A DNA stretch of 64,000 nt. It comes from Asterella californica (lineage: Eukaryota; Streptophyta; Marchantiopsida; Marchantiales; Aytoniaceae). Location: the NCBI GenBank assembly GCA_036924285.1, contig JAYKYS010000010.1:10205001-10269000 (forward strand), written 5' to 3'. Position numbers and translations under genes: made by a program. Positions 24,649 to 36,779 of this stretch are shown piece by piece. The first letter of the stretch is position 1; each line of letters opens with the position of its first letter. The notes beneath the pieces are model-generated. The model saw nothing but the letters and a program-made list of their open reading frames with translations, did not search any database and had not been told where the DNA came from.

Positions 24649-27600
24649 AGATATCTTCGTTGTATATGCCTTATTGGTTTTGATATAGCCTGAAGAACTG
24701 TGTACCACCAAAATATACGGTGTTGCTCTGAAGTTGCTTGTGATGTTCTGCTTTTGTTCATTCTGTTGATCGTGAAGAAAACTGCACACTACGTACGCTA
24801 CATCACTTGAGGTGCAAAATCAGGAGCAGACAAGAAATCGATCTTCAGTGAAATTGCCATCGACTTGTAAGACGATGCGATACTCTGAAGTGGTCGTCAA
24901 TGCATTTTGGAGTAGATAAGAAAATCACTAGCTCAGAGTCGGAGTTGGCTCCTTGTACAACACCTGACAGCGCGCTTTTTCCTGGATGGAATACACGTTC
25001 TTTCCTTCATGCGGCTTCAGACCTTTAAATCTTCTTCTCACTCTGATTTTATTCTCTCCGTGTGGGATCTCATGGTATTCCCGTGCCAAGTTGCCACCAA
25101 ACTAGTTAAGTGACATGTTTATCCGCACAAAACCCAAGAGGGTTGAGCAGAAGCTGTGAAGCACTTACACGGTCGACTACATTTAGTTCTACAAACACTA
25201 CTTAAGTGACAATATAAGAATCCGATTACTCAGAAGTTGTTATTAACACCATTGTTACTAACAAAACCGTAAAAGCATCAATTCATCCCCGAGGATTGAA
25301 CTTAAGTAATGACATCACGATTAAAGAAACTACTACATAAGATTCCTTATTCAATGTATTCAACTGAGAGAACAAATTCAAGCTCGATACTGCCAAATGG
25401 TTGATTTTTCAACTCATAGTAGAGAACAAATCCAGGATGAACAGTGACAAATGATTGATTAAAGCAGTACGAACCCTAGAGTGTCACCAGTTGTAAGTGT
25501 AGGAGTTATTATATCTTAAATACGAGTTATCATAACATTCACTTTTGATATTTAATTATATATAAGAATATGTAATGAATTATCATGTATATTATATTCA
25601 CGGTAAAGCATTGATCAAATTTATTATACTAAATCTAACCCCAATATAGATTTATTAGTATGATAGTAAAGTGCTCGATACTCGTGTAGAAAATAGCCGT
25701 TTGGAAGGACTCACTCCATTGAATTTTGAAAGAATGTCTTAGTTATGATAGATGCGCTTAGTGAATAAAACTTGGATTCTTTGTTGTTGATAAAACAGCG
25801 ATATGTTGTCGGTTTGTAAGTGTTTATACATGTGTTCTTAGATTATTGAAGAAAAGTGTATCGCGAAGTTTTGATTGAGAGAAATCAGGTGGTGAATTTT
25901 TGCCGGTGATATCTCTGAGTGAGTGCAGATTGATGATACCTTCAATTTGTGGAGAGAGAGAGTGATTTGCGCTTCATTTGGTGTATTCATGAAGTGATTT
26001 GGTGGAGGTTTGGTCGTTGGTTGGATCAAATTTTGGTCGTTGATGACAGTTTGTTATTTTTTTGAAACTCGACATTTGACTGATGCGCGGAAGCGCTGGT
26101 CAGATTTTCTATGGTGATCAATTTTGGTCCGCAAAGAGTGCAATAGAATCATGCTGAGAGGACGTTTCCAACATAACCAAAATTGTTCAAAACGAAATCC
26201 TTTTGAGTTCAATAGAGCTCTTTCTGTGTTGCAAGGAACCAAAATTGAGATTTACGTCAGATTTTTTCTTCTAATTGATGAAATCCGTGAGATTGTTATG
26301 AGTCTTGTTGGTTGTTTAGGGTCGCGAAGTATACGCGTGCCTTGTGTGGATGTGTTCTCCCTGCTGAATTCTGTTTTTGGTATCTTGAAGGTGACTATGA
26401 TGATTTTACGTCAATTATTTTCGCATTTTTGCGTTTCAGTGTGTGTTTTAGATGTCAAGTGGACAAATTTTGCCTAATTTTTGTCTACACCAGCGGAGCG
26501 TAGCGGTGCGAAGAGTGTGTGGATGAGTTCATGGTGTGTGAGCACCGCGAACCTCTACTCATCGTGAACATCATGCACCTCTATTCCTCGAAGAAGAGCA
26601 GAGGTGGGTGAATGCGGAGGTATGAGAAGTGGAGTGTGAGAGTTGCGGAGGCGGAGCAAAACTGACCCACCTTGTCGAGTAGAGCTTTTGGCTCGCTGAC
26701 GTACGAGAGATAGACAAATTTTCAGTGGTGTGAGAGTGCGTAATCGTGGTCACCCATCTCGACACTATTCTTGAAGCTTGTGTTTACTTCTTTGTTCTTA
26801 GTTTGGACTATACCACTAGACAACTAACTCTTGATGTCTTACAAAGATGCTCATAGGTACTTAAGGACTTGTTCTATGCCCTAAGAGACTTTACTTGACA
26901 TTCCGATGAGAGTGGTAGCGAGATCACATAATCATAAGGAGAAGCTACACTTGAGGTACCGTTCTCCATGTCGTAGGTGGATGCGTGAAAGATGTTAGTG
27001 GATGTTGAGTGGTTGTGAGCTAGTATAGCTACATGGTTGAAGGTCTTTGGAGTTACTAGAGGATTGGACATCTAGTTAGAAACTCTAAACACATGTTATG
27101 ATCGTTAGTGGTCATATATTGTGCATATGGTTACTAGATGAGGAGACCCGTCCATATGAGATTGGGTTTCTACTTTTGTGAATGTTTGAGGATGGAGGGT
27201 TGTCGTTTGGATTTCTTGTGGTTGGAACCCTCCATGCTCTACTTCTTGTTTGTGCGTCACGTTTGTTCGTGTTGGCGTTTGATTTCTAGAGTGATTCCTC
27301 CATGTGTTGTCGGTAGTGAAGTTAAAGTTGCGGACTAGTCAGACTATCTATGTTTCTTTCACGATGAGGTTGGACTTGCTGACCAGTAGAGCGGGAGAGA
27401 TTGCTTGTGGTGATGGCAGGTTCAGGTTGCCCATTATCTTGTCGTGGACCGGCTCTTATCTGAAAATTTATTTTTGATACTTATCATTATCGATCTAAAG
27501 ATGCTCATGAGACTAAAAATGAGGCTTTTTACACAACTTCGTATCTTGTCAGTTTTCCATGGACACTTTGTCTACTTCATTTAGACGCCTAGTGGAGAAG

Positions 27601-28279
27601 TTACGAGACTCGAAAGATGACAAAAGCAAGCTAGGTCCTAGCTTATGGATTTTTTTGCACAACTTCGGATCTTCATTTTCATTACATCAATGAGTAGAGC
27701 TCATTGTCAGCTTTCCATGGGCACTTCGTCTATTTCATTTGGACGCCTAGTGGAGAAGTTACGAGACTTGCAAGAAGAGAAAATCAAGCTAGACCTTAGC
27801 TTACTATTGCTGACTGGGTATTTGTGACTTCTGGTACTATACTAAGGACGCAAGGGGCCTGGTTGCTCATTATCTGTGAAAACTTTCACGTACAGCGACT
27901 GATGTAAAGGGGCAGCTTAAGGGGCTAACTTGCACTTGCGACATTTCGACGGACAGTTCGGGAGATTTGGAGGTCCAATGCAAATACGCAAGACTTCATT
28001 AGGTTCAGATCTGTGCATGCTATGCACTGGTTAAGACGATTCGTGAAGAGACAAATCAAGGAGTGTGTTATGAGAGAAATTGACACGTAGGGAAGAGATT
28101 TAGAGAGCTCCAGTGACTTGTGAAGGAGAGTTGGACCGTTGTCTTGTTGTGGGACCAGTTAGTATGTAAATTAGACGTATAAGTGTGTTTTGCACACAAT
28201 TGTAGAAGTTGTGGTGTAATGGGATCTAAAACTTTGCTCTTATGAGCTTAGAATGCTCTATTATCTGCTGAGGGCTTCC
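24649..28279. other. Intergenic repeat-derived region
   Basis: The ARP4 3' end is followed by about 3.6 kb without a recognisable gene. 25500-25700 is strongly AT-rich. From 25840 onward the sequence has short open frames with no family match. Two tandem copies of a coding-like segment lie at 27532-27815, and dispersed-repeat text shared with 10370-10440 lies at 27425-27495. Likely old retroelement debris. Confidence 0.45.
27532..27815. repeat. Diverged tandem duplication, two copies
   Basis: Copy 1 is about 27532-27650 and copy 2 about 27658-27815. Shared strings include acaacttcg, ccatgg-cactt-gtct and acgcctagtggagaagttac (27585 and 27743). Copy 2 has about 32 extra bases (near 27676-27708). 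The copies differ by about 10-15%, so this duplication is not new. Confidence 0.8.
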
Positions 28280-29060
28280 ATGGGGTGCAAAAGGACAAGG
28301 TGGGGTCCTTTAACTTCTCATTGGTCCTCAAAAAAGTGAAGGTAACTTGTCCTCTACCTAAGTGCGCGCTCTGGGAGGATCGGGGCACTTTGACGAGGGA
28401 TTTTGGGGATCAGAGGACACGGACGGAGAGCTCTCGACGGGAGGAGCAATCTGACCACAAATTTCACTCGATTTGGAGGTCCAGGGCATACGTTATGGCG
28501 ATTTGAAGTTCATAGAGTGATGAGAGTACATAGCTTTCTCTTCAGATTGTAAGATTAAGGAGTTTGAGTGATTGAGCCGTCAGATTGAGACCAGATTTCA
28601 TGAGCTTGTAGTCTGGCAGTTGCTGAAGCTCTGACCACAAATTTCACCACCGGATGTTCTGCGGATTGAGCGCAATGGCGATTTGAAGGCGACGGGGTGC
28701 AGAAAGCTCTCAATCTGGAGCAGCAAGTTTGCAGATTTATGGAGGATGATCCGAACGGTCAAATTGGCTCAAATTTCCTGAGTAGTGAGTTTACCTTCTG
28801 AATTGATAGCACAGGAAGTTTGAGTGAAAGTGGACGGTTCATTTTGACGAAGAAACTTCTGTCCTGAATCTGAGATTGGCAGTGCGTGTTAGTTTTTGTG
28901 AAATTGTGTTAATTGTGGGAGGAGATCTAGCCGTCAGATCTTCCTGAAATTTGACCTGTCAGTAGAGATTTTAGTATCCTACCTACGAGGCAAGTTTGAG
29001 AGGGGACTGAACTGTAGATCTGTACCTATCATGTGTGAAAGTTCGCTGTTTTTCTGCCGA
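28280..29060 (+). repeat. Diverged repeat, copy 1 (possible 5' LTR of the gypsy element)
   Basis: This stretch resembles 38490-39265 in the same order and orientation. Shared pieces include caaatttc-cgatttggag, gagagctc, aagctctcaatct-gagcag and tgaaagttc-like text. The two copies bracket the gypsy coding region at 31990-38050, as a pair of long old LTRs would. Exact ends, TG/CA termini and a target-site duplication could not be fixed by eye, so the LTR interpretation is tentative. Confidence 0.5.
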
Positions 29061-31989
29061 GTTGTATCGGCAACGATATCTACTCTAGGTCTCGAGTCTG
29101 TTTGGGCAGCTGGCAGAAAAGTATCCAGTACGACGTTTGTATTGCTTTGGGGAGTATTCTAGGCGTAGATAAGACTCTAGCGACCTACGTTGTAACCACG
29201 TCACGTGGATGTTAGGTTCGCACTCAACATGGCAAAGTGCGATCCTTGATCTGTAAAGTCGACTACTTGTCTAGCCTAGTCTCTAGTATTGAAACACGTT
29301 ACGGTACATGCATTTGAACCTTTCACCCAGACGACCTACACGTGGATGAATATGATGGCACCAAACATACGATCTGCATGTGTGCCACCTCATCAGCTCG
29401 TGTGGCTTGGGTTGCTCGGTTAGGAAGCTTGCACCTATCCTTGTTTTTGTGTTCAAAACTTTTAAGCAAATGGGAGTGACCTGTGTGGGGGCATTCGACC
29501 TTGAGAAGATTCAAGAGATTGTTCGTGGAGAGATCGGAGTGATCCTATGAGATTGAATCAGAGTTTTATGGATCGAGATACCTTTGTAGTTGGAGTGCAC
29601 ATGTTGTGAGAGATGGACGAAGGACTCTACTTACCGTCCAGATTCCCTTTTCGAAACCCTTTCTCGATTAAACTGATGTTTATGGAACGAGTTCACTTTC
29701 AACAGTTTCTGATAGGATCCTTCGGGCATAACTTTACCACGCAAGTCATGTTCTCGCCTGTCCCTGTGATCTTACCTGTTGTCACTTACGGCCAAGAATG
29801 AGATCTCACCGTCTTTATCTTCATCTAACGAAGGATGGATCTAAATCAGCTCCCTCCTGTAAACTTTAACACCCAGTGCGAGATAAGACACATCTGTCGA
29901 CCCAAAGCCATGTACGAAGCCCTAGTAGTGAGAAACTTCGGAGAGGAATACTACCGAGAGATCATGTCATCACATATCCCGTTTGTCGTGCCCATGATCA
30001 TCCAACGTTTTCGTGTAGTTATCTTGACCCTTTACTGAGAGAAAGAAAGTGCTTAGTTATCGAGGAAGTTAGAGAGAAATCTACGAGATACTAGTCGCTC
30101 TGCTGTGCATCGATCGCTAACCACAGCCAGAAGGTACGCCCTTGCTCAAAAAAAGGCTCTCGCTACGACACCGTTCGAGCCGTTCCGGAGTCTAAACTTG
30201 TTGTCTTTGGATCCATCGAGATCAGAACGTCGAGTTCTTCAAGAAATTGAAAACGATACGAAGTTTCATCGGGCGGTTTGGAAGTTCTGGGTGAAATTGG
30301 TTCGTAAAGAAGCGCTTATGTCAGTTTTTCATCGTCTATGATCTGAGATTGGTTGTTCTTTGCGATCGGTGAGCCAAGCTCTTTGTTCTTGGTGCTTACG
30401 CGATTAGGGAGTCTTCACCTATGCATAGAAGAAGACCGTGTGTGGATTGGATTTTTGGTTTAGGTGTGGTAAGCGAGTTTGAGTCGCAAGGAGTCGATTT
30501 ATGTTAATTTTTTGCATCTTGTGATCAAATTTCTTGCGTGGTTTTGTGAAACTCCACACGGCTTGTTTGGAGTCTCGTTGGGTTCAAGGAAGCTAGATCT
30601 ATCTACCAAAGAAGACGGATATTAGATCAGACGATCCTTTTGGACAGTGTGTGCGCTTTTAAGTCGTAGGGATGAGTTTTTGAAGGTTCGGTCATCTACG
30701 ACCAAAAATCGACGATATCTCGACTGTCGAGAATCGGATCTGAAGGTTTCTTAGGCCAACAGAGTCAAAGAAGAAGACCCTATCAACATCTGAAGACCGT
30801 TTGACAAAAGAAGAAAGTTCTCAGATAGGTCTTTTTCGGTTCCTCAACTACGATTTTTACTCTTTTTGAGTTTGTTAGAGGTCTAGTTGGTTATGTATAG
30901 CTTGTGGTTGTTAACTTTAGCTAAGGGCTTGTACGTAGATGTTGTTTGGAATTGGGTTTGAATTGGGTGATATTGGTGCAACTCTTTTTGTTAGCAAAAG
31001 TATGTTTCTCTTGCTTTGAGCTACGCTTCGATAGTTTTGGGTCTGGGTTAAGATTCAAGGACTCGTTTTAGAGGGGTTGGTGCAGATTACAGACCGCTCT
31101 GGTCTGTTTCTCAGTTTTGTATTCTTAGGGAGAAAGAACCGGCAGTGTACATACATTGGGAGTTGGTATATATTGCGATGCTCGTTTTTGTGCTTGTTTC
31201 TCTCTTCTTGTCTCTGTTCAGCACACTACGTCTCCACAGTCAGTAACCTCGCATTTTCCTAGACATCCTTCATGCAAAATCTGATACGACACCGTACTCA
31301 TCATAGTAGGAAATAGGTTAGCTCAATACGAGGCGAGTTACGGCAGCAGTGATCACGGGTGATGATAAGGTTTTGTTTTCAGTGCTCAAGTTGGACAGTT
31401 AGTTTATGGTTGGTAGTGTGTCCGTGGTCGACATAAGATTTTATCATCAAGAGGTTCTCGAGAGGTTCCACGAGAAATTCTTCTACAATACGTGGTGGGT
31501 TTACACATAATGGTTGTAGGTATCAGCGCAATAATACTAGTTTCAATGACAGGGAATATCGTTTCGATCAGTGTCAATAGTACTTTTCATGTTGTTATCC
31601 CAACGATTGCGTGATATATGGACGAGATCTATGGGGTCACGAGGGATCCTCAGAGATACGTACCAATTTACTACCAAAGTACTATCTTAACTCATGACTT
31701 GCATCTCTTCTCTTCGAGAACATTAACAATCATGTACATCTCTAAGTACTAAGTACTTTTCTGATCTGCATAGTAGAATACATAAAACACATTATCTTGT
31801 TTATCAACATTCTAGTCGCAGATTTACCAACAATGAGTTAAATTGAGTTTGAATTATCCTCCTAACTATTTCATCAAATACAAGAAATTCTACTCATCAA
31901 ATATCACTCAAGATCTATTTGCAATAACTGGTAAACGCACAAGTATATTCATGAGTTTATAGGGTAATCCTTCGTTCTAACCCTAAAAT
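29061..31989. other. Unassigned region between candidate 5' LTR and gag
   Basis: About 2.9 kb with only short open frames (for example 29835-30038 and 30105-30341) and no recognised family. If the flanking repeats are LTRs, this would be an unusually long untranslated leader or a nested insertion. Otherwise it is unrelated debris. Confidence 0.4.
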
Positions 31990-33272
31990 ACAGCGGGTGC
32001 AATGGACACCGTCGAGCTGGATGATTTCATCCAAGAGTTCGGCAGTTGGTGTGATATGCAACAGATGCGAAACTCGCAGCTGTTTACTCCCTTCGTGACA
32101 TGGAAGGGATTGTTTCAGCACTTGGAGGGGTTACTGATGGATGACTATCACGAGTTCAGACGAGACTACGGTGCAAATATCGAGTTGTGGAGACAATATT
32201 GGTCTCTCAACTATGTGTCGATTACTAGTGGTACGTTCACTTCGATGTGACATCAACGAGTTCTGATGTAACGACCGACGGTGTTGGTAGTACGGCGGGA
32301 GGAGATGCCTCCGCTATTGGTAGTGTAGCCATTGGAGGTGGAGCTGTTGGAGATAGTGGTCGTGAGACACCATCAGGGTTTAACCCTAAGGTTCAGTTCT
32401 TTCAATGTTTGAGGAAGAACTATGAGGGTGTGAGGATTGCCAAGGTATTAATGCATGTTTCATTTATGATCAAACTCTTCGCCTTGGAAGGTTGTGGTCC
32501 TAAATTGATTATGTACAAAAAATAAAATATTTTAATTCCTTCGAGGACGATAGTTTTATACGAAAAAATGGATCATTCTACATACTTCGCTTGTAAGTCT
32601 TAGATAGCAGCGACCATGTGTAACCAACTTAACCAAATTAACTAGTTCAAGATTTATAATTTTAGTTATTTAAGTTTAGTGAGATAACTTTAGAAAATTT
32701 CTTAGATTTTTTCTTCTCCTCTCATATGTCTCTTCTCGACTATTTTTCTCCTCTCTGTTCAAATAGCTTTACAAGATTATGTTATTTCTCAAATTGTGAT
32801 TGATTGAGTAACTTCTTGCTCCATCATCCAATATAAGATCTTGTGCTACAATAATAAATCATTGCATATCAAGACATCAAGCATATTTCCTTTTTTTTCA
32901 TTTATTACTAAGTTATACTGCATTCACTCTTGTATCTTGATCATGAGTTTATTCATCATTTTGTCTCTGTTGTAGTGTCACTATGATTGAGAAAATCAAG
33001 AGCTTGCAAGAGTTCCAATGGAGGACTGGAGAGAGCTTACACGAGACTTTCACTCGCATGAGACGATTGATCAATATCACTCAAGAAGTGATAGAGACGC
33101 ATACGATGCAATGGGGTATAGGATTCTAGATTGTGAGCTGCGACAGAGAATTAGATATGCAACTCTCTTACACATGATTGTACCTATATTGATCGTTATC
33201 TTCAGTTTGGTTGAGCATATTGAGCTCAACGAGACCGAGGACATGATGGTGACTGCTGGCTTTAGCAAGTAG
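31990..33272 (+). pseudogene. Gypsy gag, interrupted
   Basis: Frame 32002-32250 and frame 32247-32444 look like the gag N-terminal part (FFQCLRKNYEGVRIAK at the end). After the 531-bp interruption at 32445-32975, gag resumes with SLQEFQWRTGESLHETFTRM, a typical retroelement capsid helix, and ends near VEHIELNETEDM at about 33245. A frame change and a stop within the second half show it is dead. Gag would form the particle shell. Confidence 0.75.
32445..32975 (+). repeat. GT...AG-bounded segment interrupting gag
   Basis: 531 bp that starts aag|gtattaatg and ends gtctctgttgtag|tgtcac, splitting gag between GVRIAK and the SLQEFQWR block. The end is pyrimidine-rich before the AG, as in an intron. 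A homologous copy is at 786-1293. Exact GT-AG removal does not restore the frame in this damaged copy. It could be an intron carried by the element or an inserted repeat. Confidence 0.7.
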
Positions 33273-33278
33273 AGATTG

Positions 33279-33352
33279 CTCTGTCTGCTCTACTTGCTTG
33301 AGAAGAAGTAGAGCAGACAGAGGCCCTTGCTCTACTTCTTCTCAAGGGCCTC
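33279..33352. repeat. Overlapping triple inverted repeat
   Basis: Three exact arm pairs overlap: 33279-33295 with 33306-33322 (17 bp), 33297-33315 with 33328-33346 (19 bp), and 33320-33329 with 33343-33352 (10 bp). The middle segment can therefore pair either left or right. The structure sits between gag and the zinc knuckle of the gypsy element. Confidence 0.92.
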
Positions 33353-33561
33353 AGTCTACGCATCATCGTGATCAGAAGAGTTAGAAGGACGGACAACCGT
33401 GACCTCAAGGAATATTTGAAGGTTCTAGTGAGCAGAAGTCTTTATTGTCATTCTTTGGATAGCAAGAACATAACTTTTGGACTTGTGCTAGTGACCATCA
33501 CCAAAGAGATTGTCTTGAGAGACAAGACACGTCCAGGGCGTCTCAGACAATACAGCGACAA

Positions 33562-33603
33562 TGTGATCATTGTCATAGACATGATCACACTAGTGACTGA
33601 TGT
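33562..33603 (+). pseudogene. Gypsy nucleocapsid zinc knuckle
   Basis: One frame reads C-D-H-C, four residues, H, four positions (one a stop), C, which is the CX2CX4HX4C zinc knuckle that binds genomic RNA in gag. The following 33622-33900 frame is Arg/Gly-rich and ends with SASTFYGGELDPHEF, consistent with the gag-protease linker. Confidence 0.65.
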
Positions 33604-34352
33604 TTTGATCTTCACTTAAAGTTGCATGGAGCGAGAGCTACCAATGCGGGTCTAAGAGTAGGAGCTCAGAGAGATCGTAGAGGTCGCGTTGGCAGTAGAG
33701 GTCCAGCACATAGTAGAGGACATGCTGCTCACACTACAGATCTTACTTCTGATGCTACTATGACTACTTGGATCCAACAGTTGGAGCAACAGATAGTTAG
33801 TATAGCTATTGCTCAGTCGAGATCTGGTTCCGGAGCGAGTGCCTCTACATTTTATGGAGGAGAACTAGATCCGCATGAGTTTATTTGCAGTGCAGCGTAG
33901 ATAGATGCGTGACGATTACTCGAGGAGCAGCACGTGCTCCAAAGCTCCAAGTAGCAAAAGTGGAATTGGATCCATAAAGAGGGGAGGCTAGTAGACAAAC
34001 TAGGCTTCCTTAGTCATTTACATTATCATATGCGCTTAGGACATCTTCTATGCTTCCTAGCCGTTCTACTGATGGGTAGATCAGTTAGATTATGACATCA
34101 CGTAGTGGAGCAGAGATGGGTCAGCTTCGATCTCCACGGATGCAAGACATAACACATTGGTGGAGACGACCACGTTTATCTTACGGGCTCTTTTATTTTC
34201 AGCCACGGATATGAGGACGTTGGAAATCAGCCAAACCTCAATATTTCGGATGACAACCATGTTTTATGAGAACGGTGGTGTTGATAGACCAATCCATAGA
34301 CTCAAGGATCAGGACTGCTACCAATGACACATGATAAGCGACAGCTGCTAGG

Positions 34353-35025
34353 ATGGACGAGTTACCCCTAGACCGACGTGAGCGTGCCAAGTTGACACCA
34401 GGTGTGGTGTTGTTTGACAACACCAACAATATCTTTTATATAGTTGCATCTTCTTGGAAAGTGTATAGACCACAGAGAGTATTGTTGAACTCTGAAGCGC
34501 ATCCCTTTATGTTAGAGAATGCATCAGCTATTGTTATGGACCAATGTAACGTTAATTTAGAGCGGCGTCCATTCCAGATTCAGACATCTTTTAGAGGATT
34601 GACAAAGTAGATCACATACATGACATGTCAAGAGCTGAGAGTGAGTCCAATAGGACCACCCCACAGATGACTCGATGATGAAAGCCAAGACCATTGTGAC
34701 GTGTGTAAAGTCTTATGACGTGTTGGTTGGTGTAACGATATTGTATCTCATGGGTTTCACGATTGACTAGTGGGAGGAGACTATCTCTTATAGATCAGGT
34801 TGGCAGTCCGGTGAGGAACGTGTGAGTCGCTTACCAGTATGGTTTAGCGGGAGAGTTAGTGCAGCCCATTTAAGGACTATGGCAGCATATAATTCAGTTG
34901 TCACTTGGTCCGGTGAGTTAACAGAGAGCAATGCACATATGGAAGATACTTCGATGAGGGATAGTTCTTTCGACTTTGGATGTCCCACTTTGGAGTTTGA
35001 GTGGAGAATTACAGCAATATGTTGA
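34353..35025 (+). pseudogene. Gypsy aspartic protease and linker, degenerate
   Basis: Frame 34353-34610 has RVLLNSEAHPFMLENASAI followed by PFQIQTS. This has the layout of a retroelement protease strand and flap, but the catalytic Asp-Ser-Gly triad position reads Asn-Ser-Glu, so it could not cleave. Downstream (34690-35025) a linker with LYLMGFTID and WQSGEERVSRLPVWF is readable across one stop. The protease would normally process the polyprotein. Confidence 0.65.
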
Positions 35026-35154
35026 CCAGTTGGTACAAGAGGTTTGGAAGGAAGCTTTTGTTTCGTCAGTGGAGGAGTTGAGTGATGCTTTGGTCACCGG
35101 ATTTGTTACTTTGTCACATTTGGATAGCACATCTATTGTTTGATAGTATCTTCA

Positions 35155-35735
35155 AGAAGGTGTGTGTGTGTTGGATATATTTGGGGAGATCAACACTAGT
35201 TTAGCAGTAGTGTTGTAAGTCGGCATTGATACTTGTATGTGGAGAGAGATGAAACAGCGAGACGAGTCTCTGCTTCATGTGGTGTGATTGTTAAAGAGAT
35301 ATCTTGATCTATTGTCGATGTCATCAGTTCGAGGTACCAACATGCATTATCATAAGATATTTCACTGTTGGAGACACAAGATTTAGTACGAGTCAGCTCT
35401 ATACATTTGGTGATTGCGGGTTGATCATGTCATGTGCAAGGACAAGACATGGTCTGCATGATCCACGGTCTAGAATGTTCTAGGAGATTTTGTGGATTCT
35501 ACGACAATCCATCAGACATGTTCTCCAGCATACATCTTGGAGAACATGCCATTGTTGGATGACATCGTCCATGGATGATGACGAGTGTGCATCAAGTGCG
35601 GTCATGGATTAGATCGGTTATTTTGTTAGATGCAACGAGAGTGAGATCTCATGCACATCGTCCACGGTTGTGATTGACGAACTTGTTACCTAGGAGTTGT
35701 TGAGACGGACATACGATGGAGTTCGACGTCCAGCA
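35155..35735 (+). pseudogene. DNMT3-like C5-cytosine methyltransferase domain in the gypsy pol, broken
   Basis: Read across several frames, the stretch shows ordered methyltransferase motifs. The SAM-binding start GVCVLDIFGEINTSLA is at 35159-35206. The acidic motif II block YVERDETARR is at 35236-35265. LVIAG comes just before the position of the catalytic Pro-Cys loop (35419-35430), which here reads Gly-stop-Ser-Cys. DPRSRMF is near 35460-35480, motif VI AYILENM at 35531-35548, and a C-terminal RSHAHRPRL (35644-35670) followed by TNLL. The layout is like DNMT3, where ENV, then [20 protein letters not shown]-type text follows. It lies between protease and reverse transcriptase in the same orientation, so it was part of the polyprotein. 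At least four frameshifts and stops plus the lost Pro-Cys mean it is inactive. Confidence 0.82.
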
Positions 35736-35755
35736 CACCTTAGAGTCATCGCAAG

Positions 35756-36720
35756 GTGTTTGCATTTGAGTCACATGAAGTAGGATGTGTAGATCCAAGT
35801 GTAGTTGCATCTATGGTAATCTTTATTATACCATATATGCTTTGGAATCTACGTCATATCTATGTACCTAGAGCTCATCTACCAAAACTGATAGACTTGC
35901 TCAATGAGAGGATTAGGATGAGTATCTTGGAACCATCTATAGCTCCCTACTCTAGTAGATGGTTTACTTTTTGAAAGAAGAGTGGAGCCTTGAGATTCAT
36001 TCAAGATATGCAACCAGTTAACAAGATGACTATTAGGAATATGGATATAGGACCTACTGTAGACGAGTTTGCAGAGGCTTTTGTTGATCGTGCTATCTAT
36101 TCAATGAGAGATTTGTATGATCAGTTTCAATTATCTTTTGAGAGTAGAGATTTGACTACAATGAGGACACCTTTAGGGCTACTAAGGATGTGCACTTTGC
36201 CACAAGGTGCTACCAATTCCGTAGCACACATGATGAATGGTATGAATAAACTTTTGAGAGATTTCATTCTTGATAAAGCTATGTCATTCCTTGATGATGT
36301 GTCGATCAAAAAATGTGCGGAGGAGGAGAAGAATGAGACAATGGATCAGAAGGGGTGCCGTAAGTTTGTTGCATATCACATAGCTGAATGTGATAAGATA
36401 TTGAGTCGGTTGGAGGAGATTCATTTGACTTTGTCAGGAGCAAAGTATGTGTTTGGAGAACATGAGGTGTTAATTGTGATACACTTATGTGGATCTTATG
36501 ATCGAAAGTCTTGTCCAAACAAGGGTGATGCAATGGATCGAAAGCTTTGTCCAAACAAGGATGAATGAGACATGTAGATCAATTACTGAGGTGAGAAGAT
36601 TCCTAGGTGCATGTGTGTTTTTATCATATATAGATTCCACACTTTGCACATGTAGTAGATCCATTGTACAAGTTGCTAAGGAAAGGGCAAAGATTTCAGT
36701 GGCAAGAGGAGCAAAATAAG
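35756..36720 (+). pseudogene. Gypsy reverse transcriptase, broken
   Basis: Frames 35756-35974 and 35990-36568 carry gypsy reverse-transcriptase blocks in order: the LPKLIDLLNERIRMSILEPS entry, RFIQDMQPVNK, SMRDLYDQFQL (first catalytic Asp), TPLGLLRMCTLPQGATNS, and FLDDVSIK with the catalytic Asp pair still present. The tether VRRFLGACVF follows at about 36590-36620. A stop separates the two main frames, and an insertion-like stretch follows FLDDVSIK. No RNase H follows. Confidence 0.88.
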
Positions 36721-36779
36721 TCTATGAAGAAGTTGAAGGATTTTTTGTCTTCACCATCAACTCTACGAAAAGACATCTA

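Noticed and set aside
35155..35735. Methyltransferase stretch as a host DNA methyltransferase gene fragment
   Set aside because: It is collinear and co-oriented with retroelement protease and reverse transcriptase, with no introns or host-type N-terminal domains, so capture by the element explains it better.
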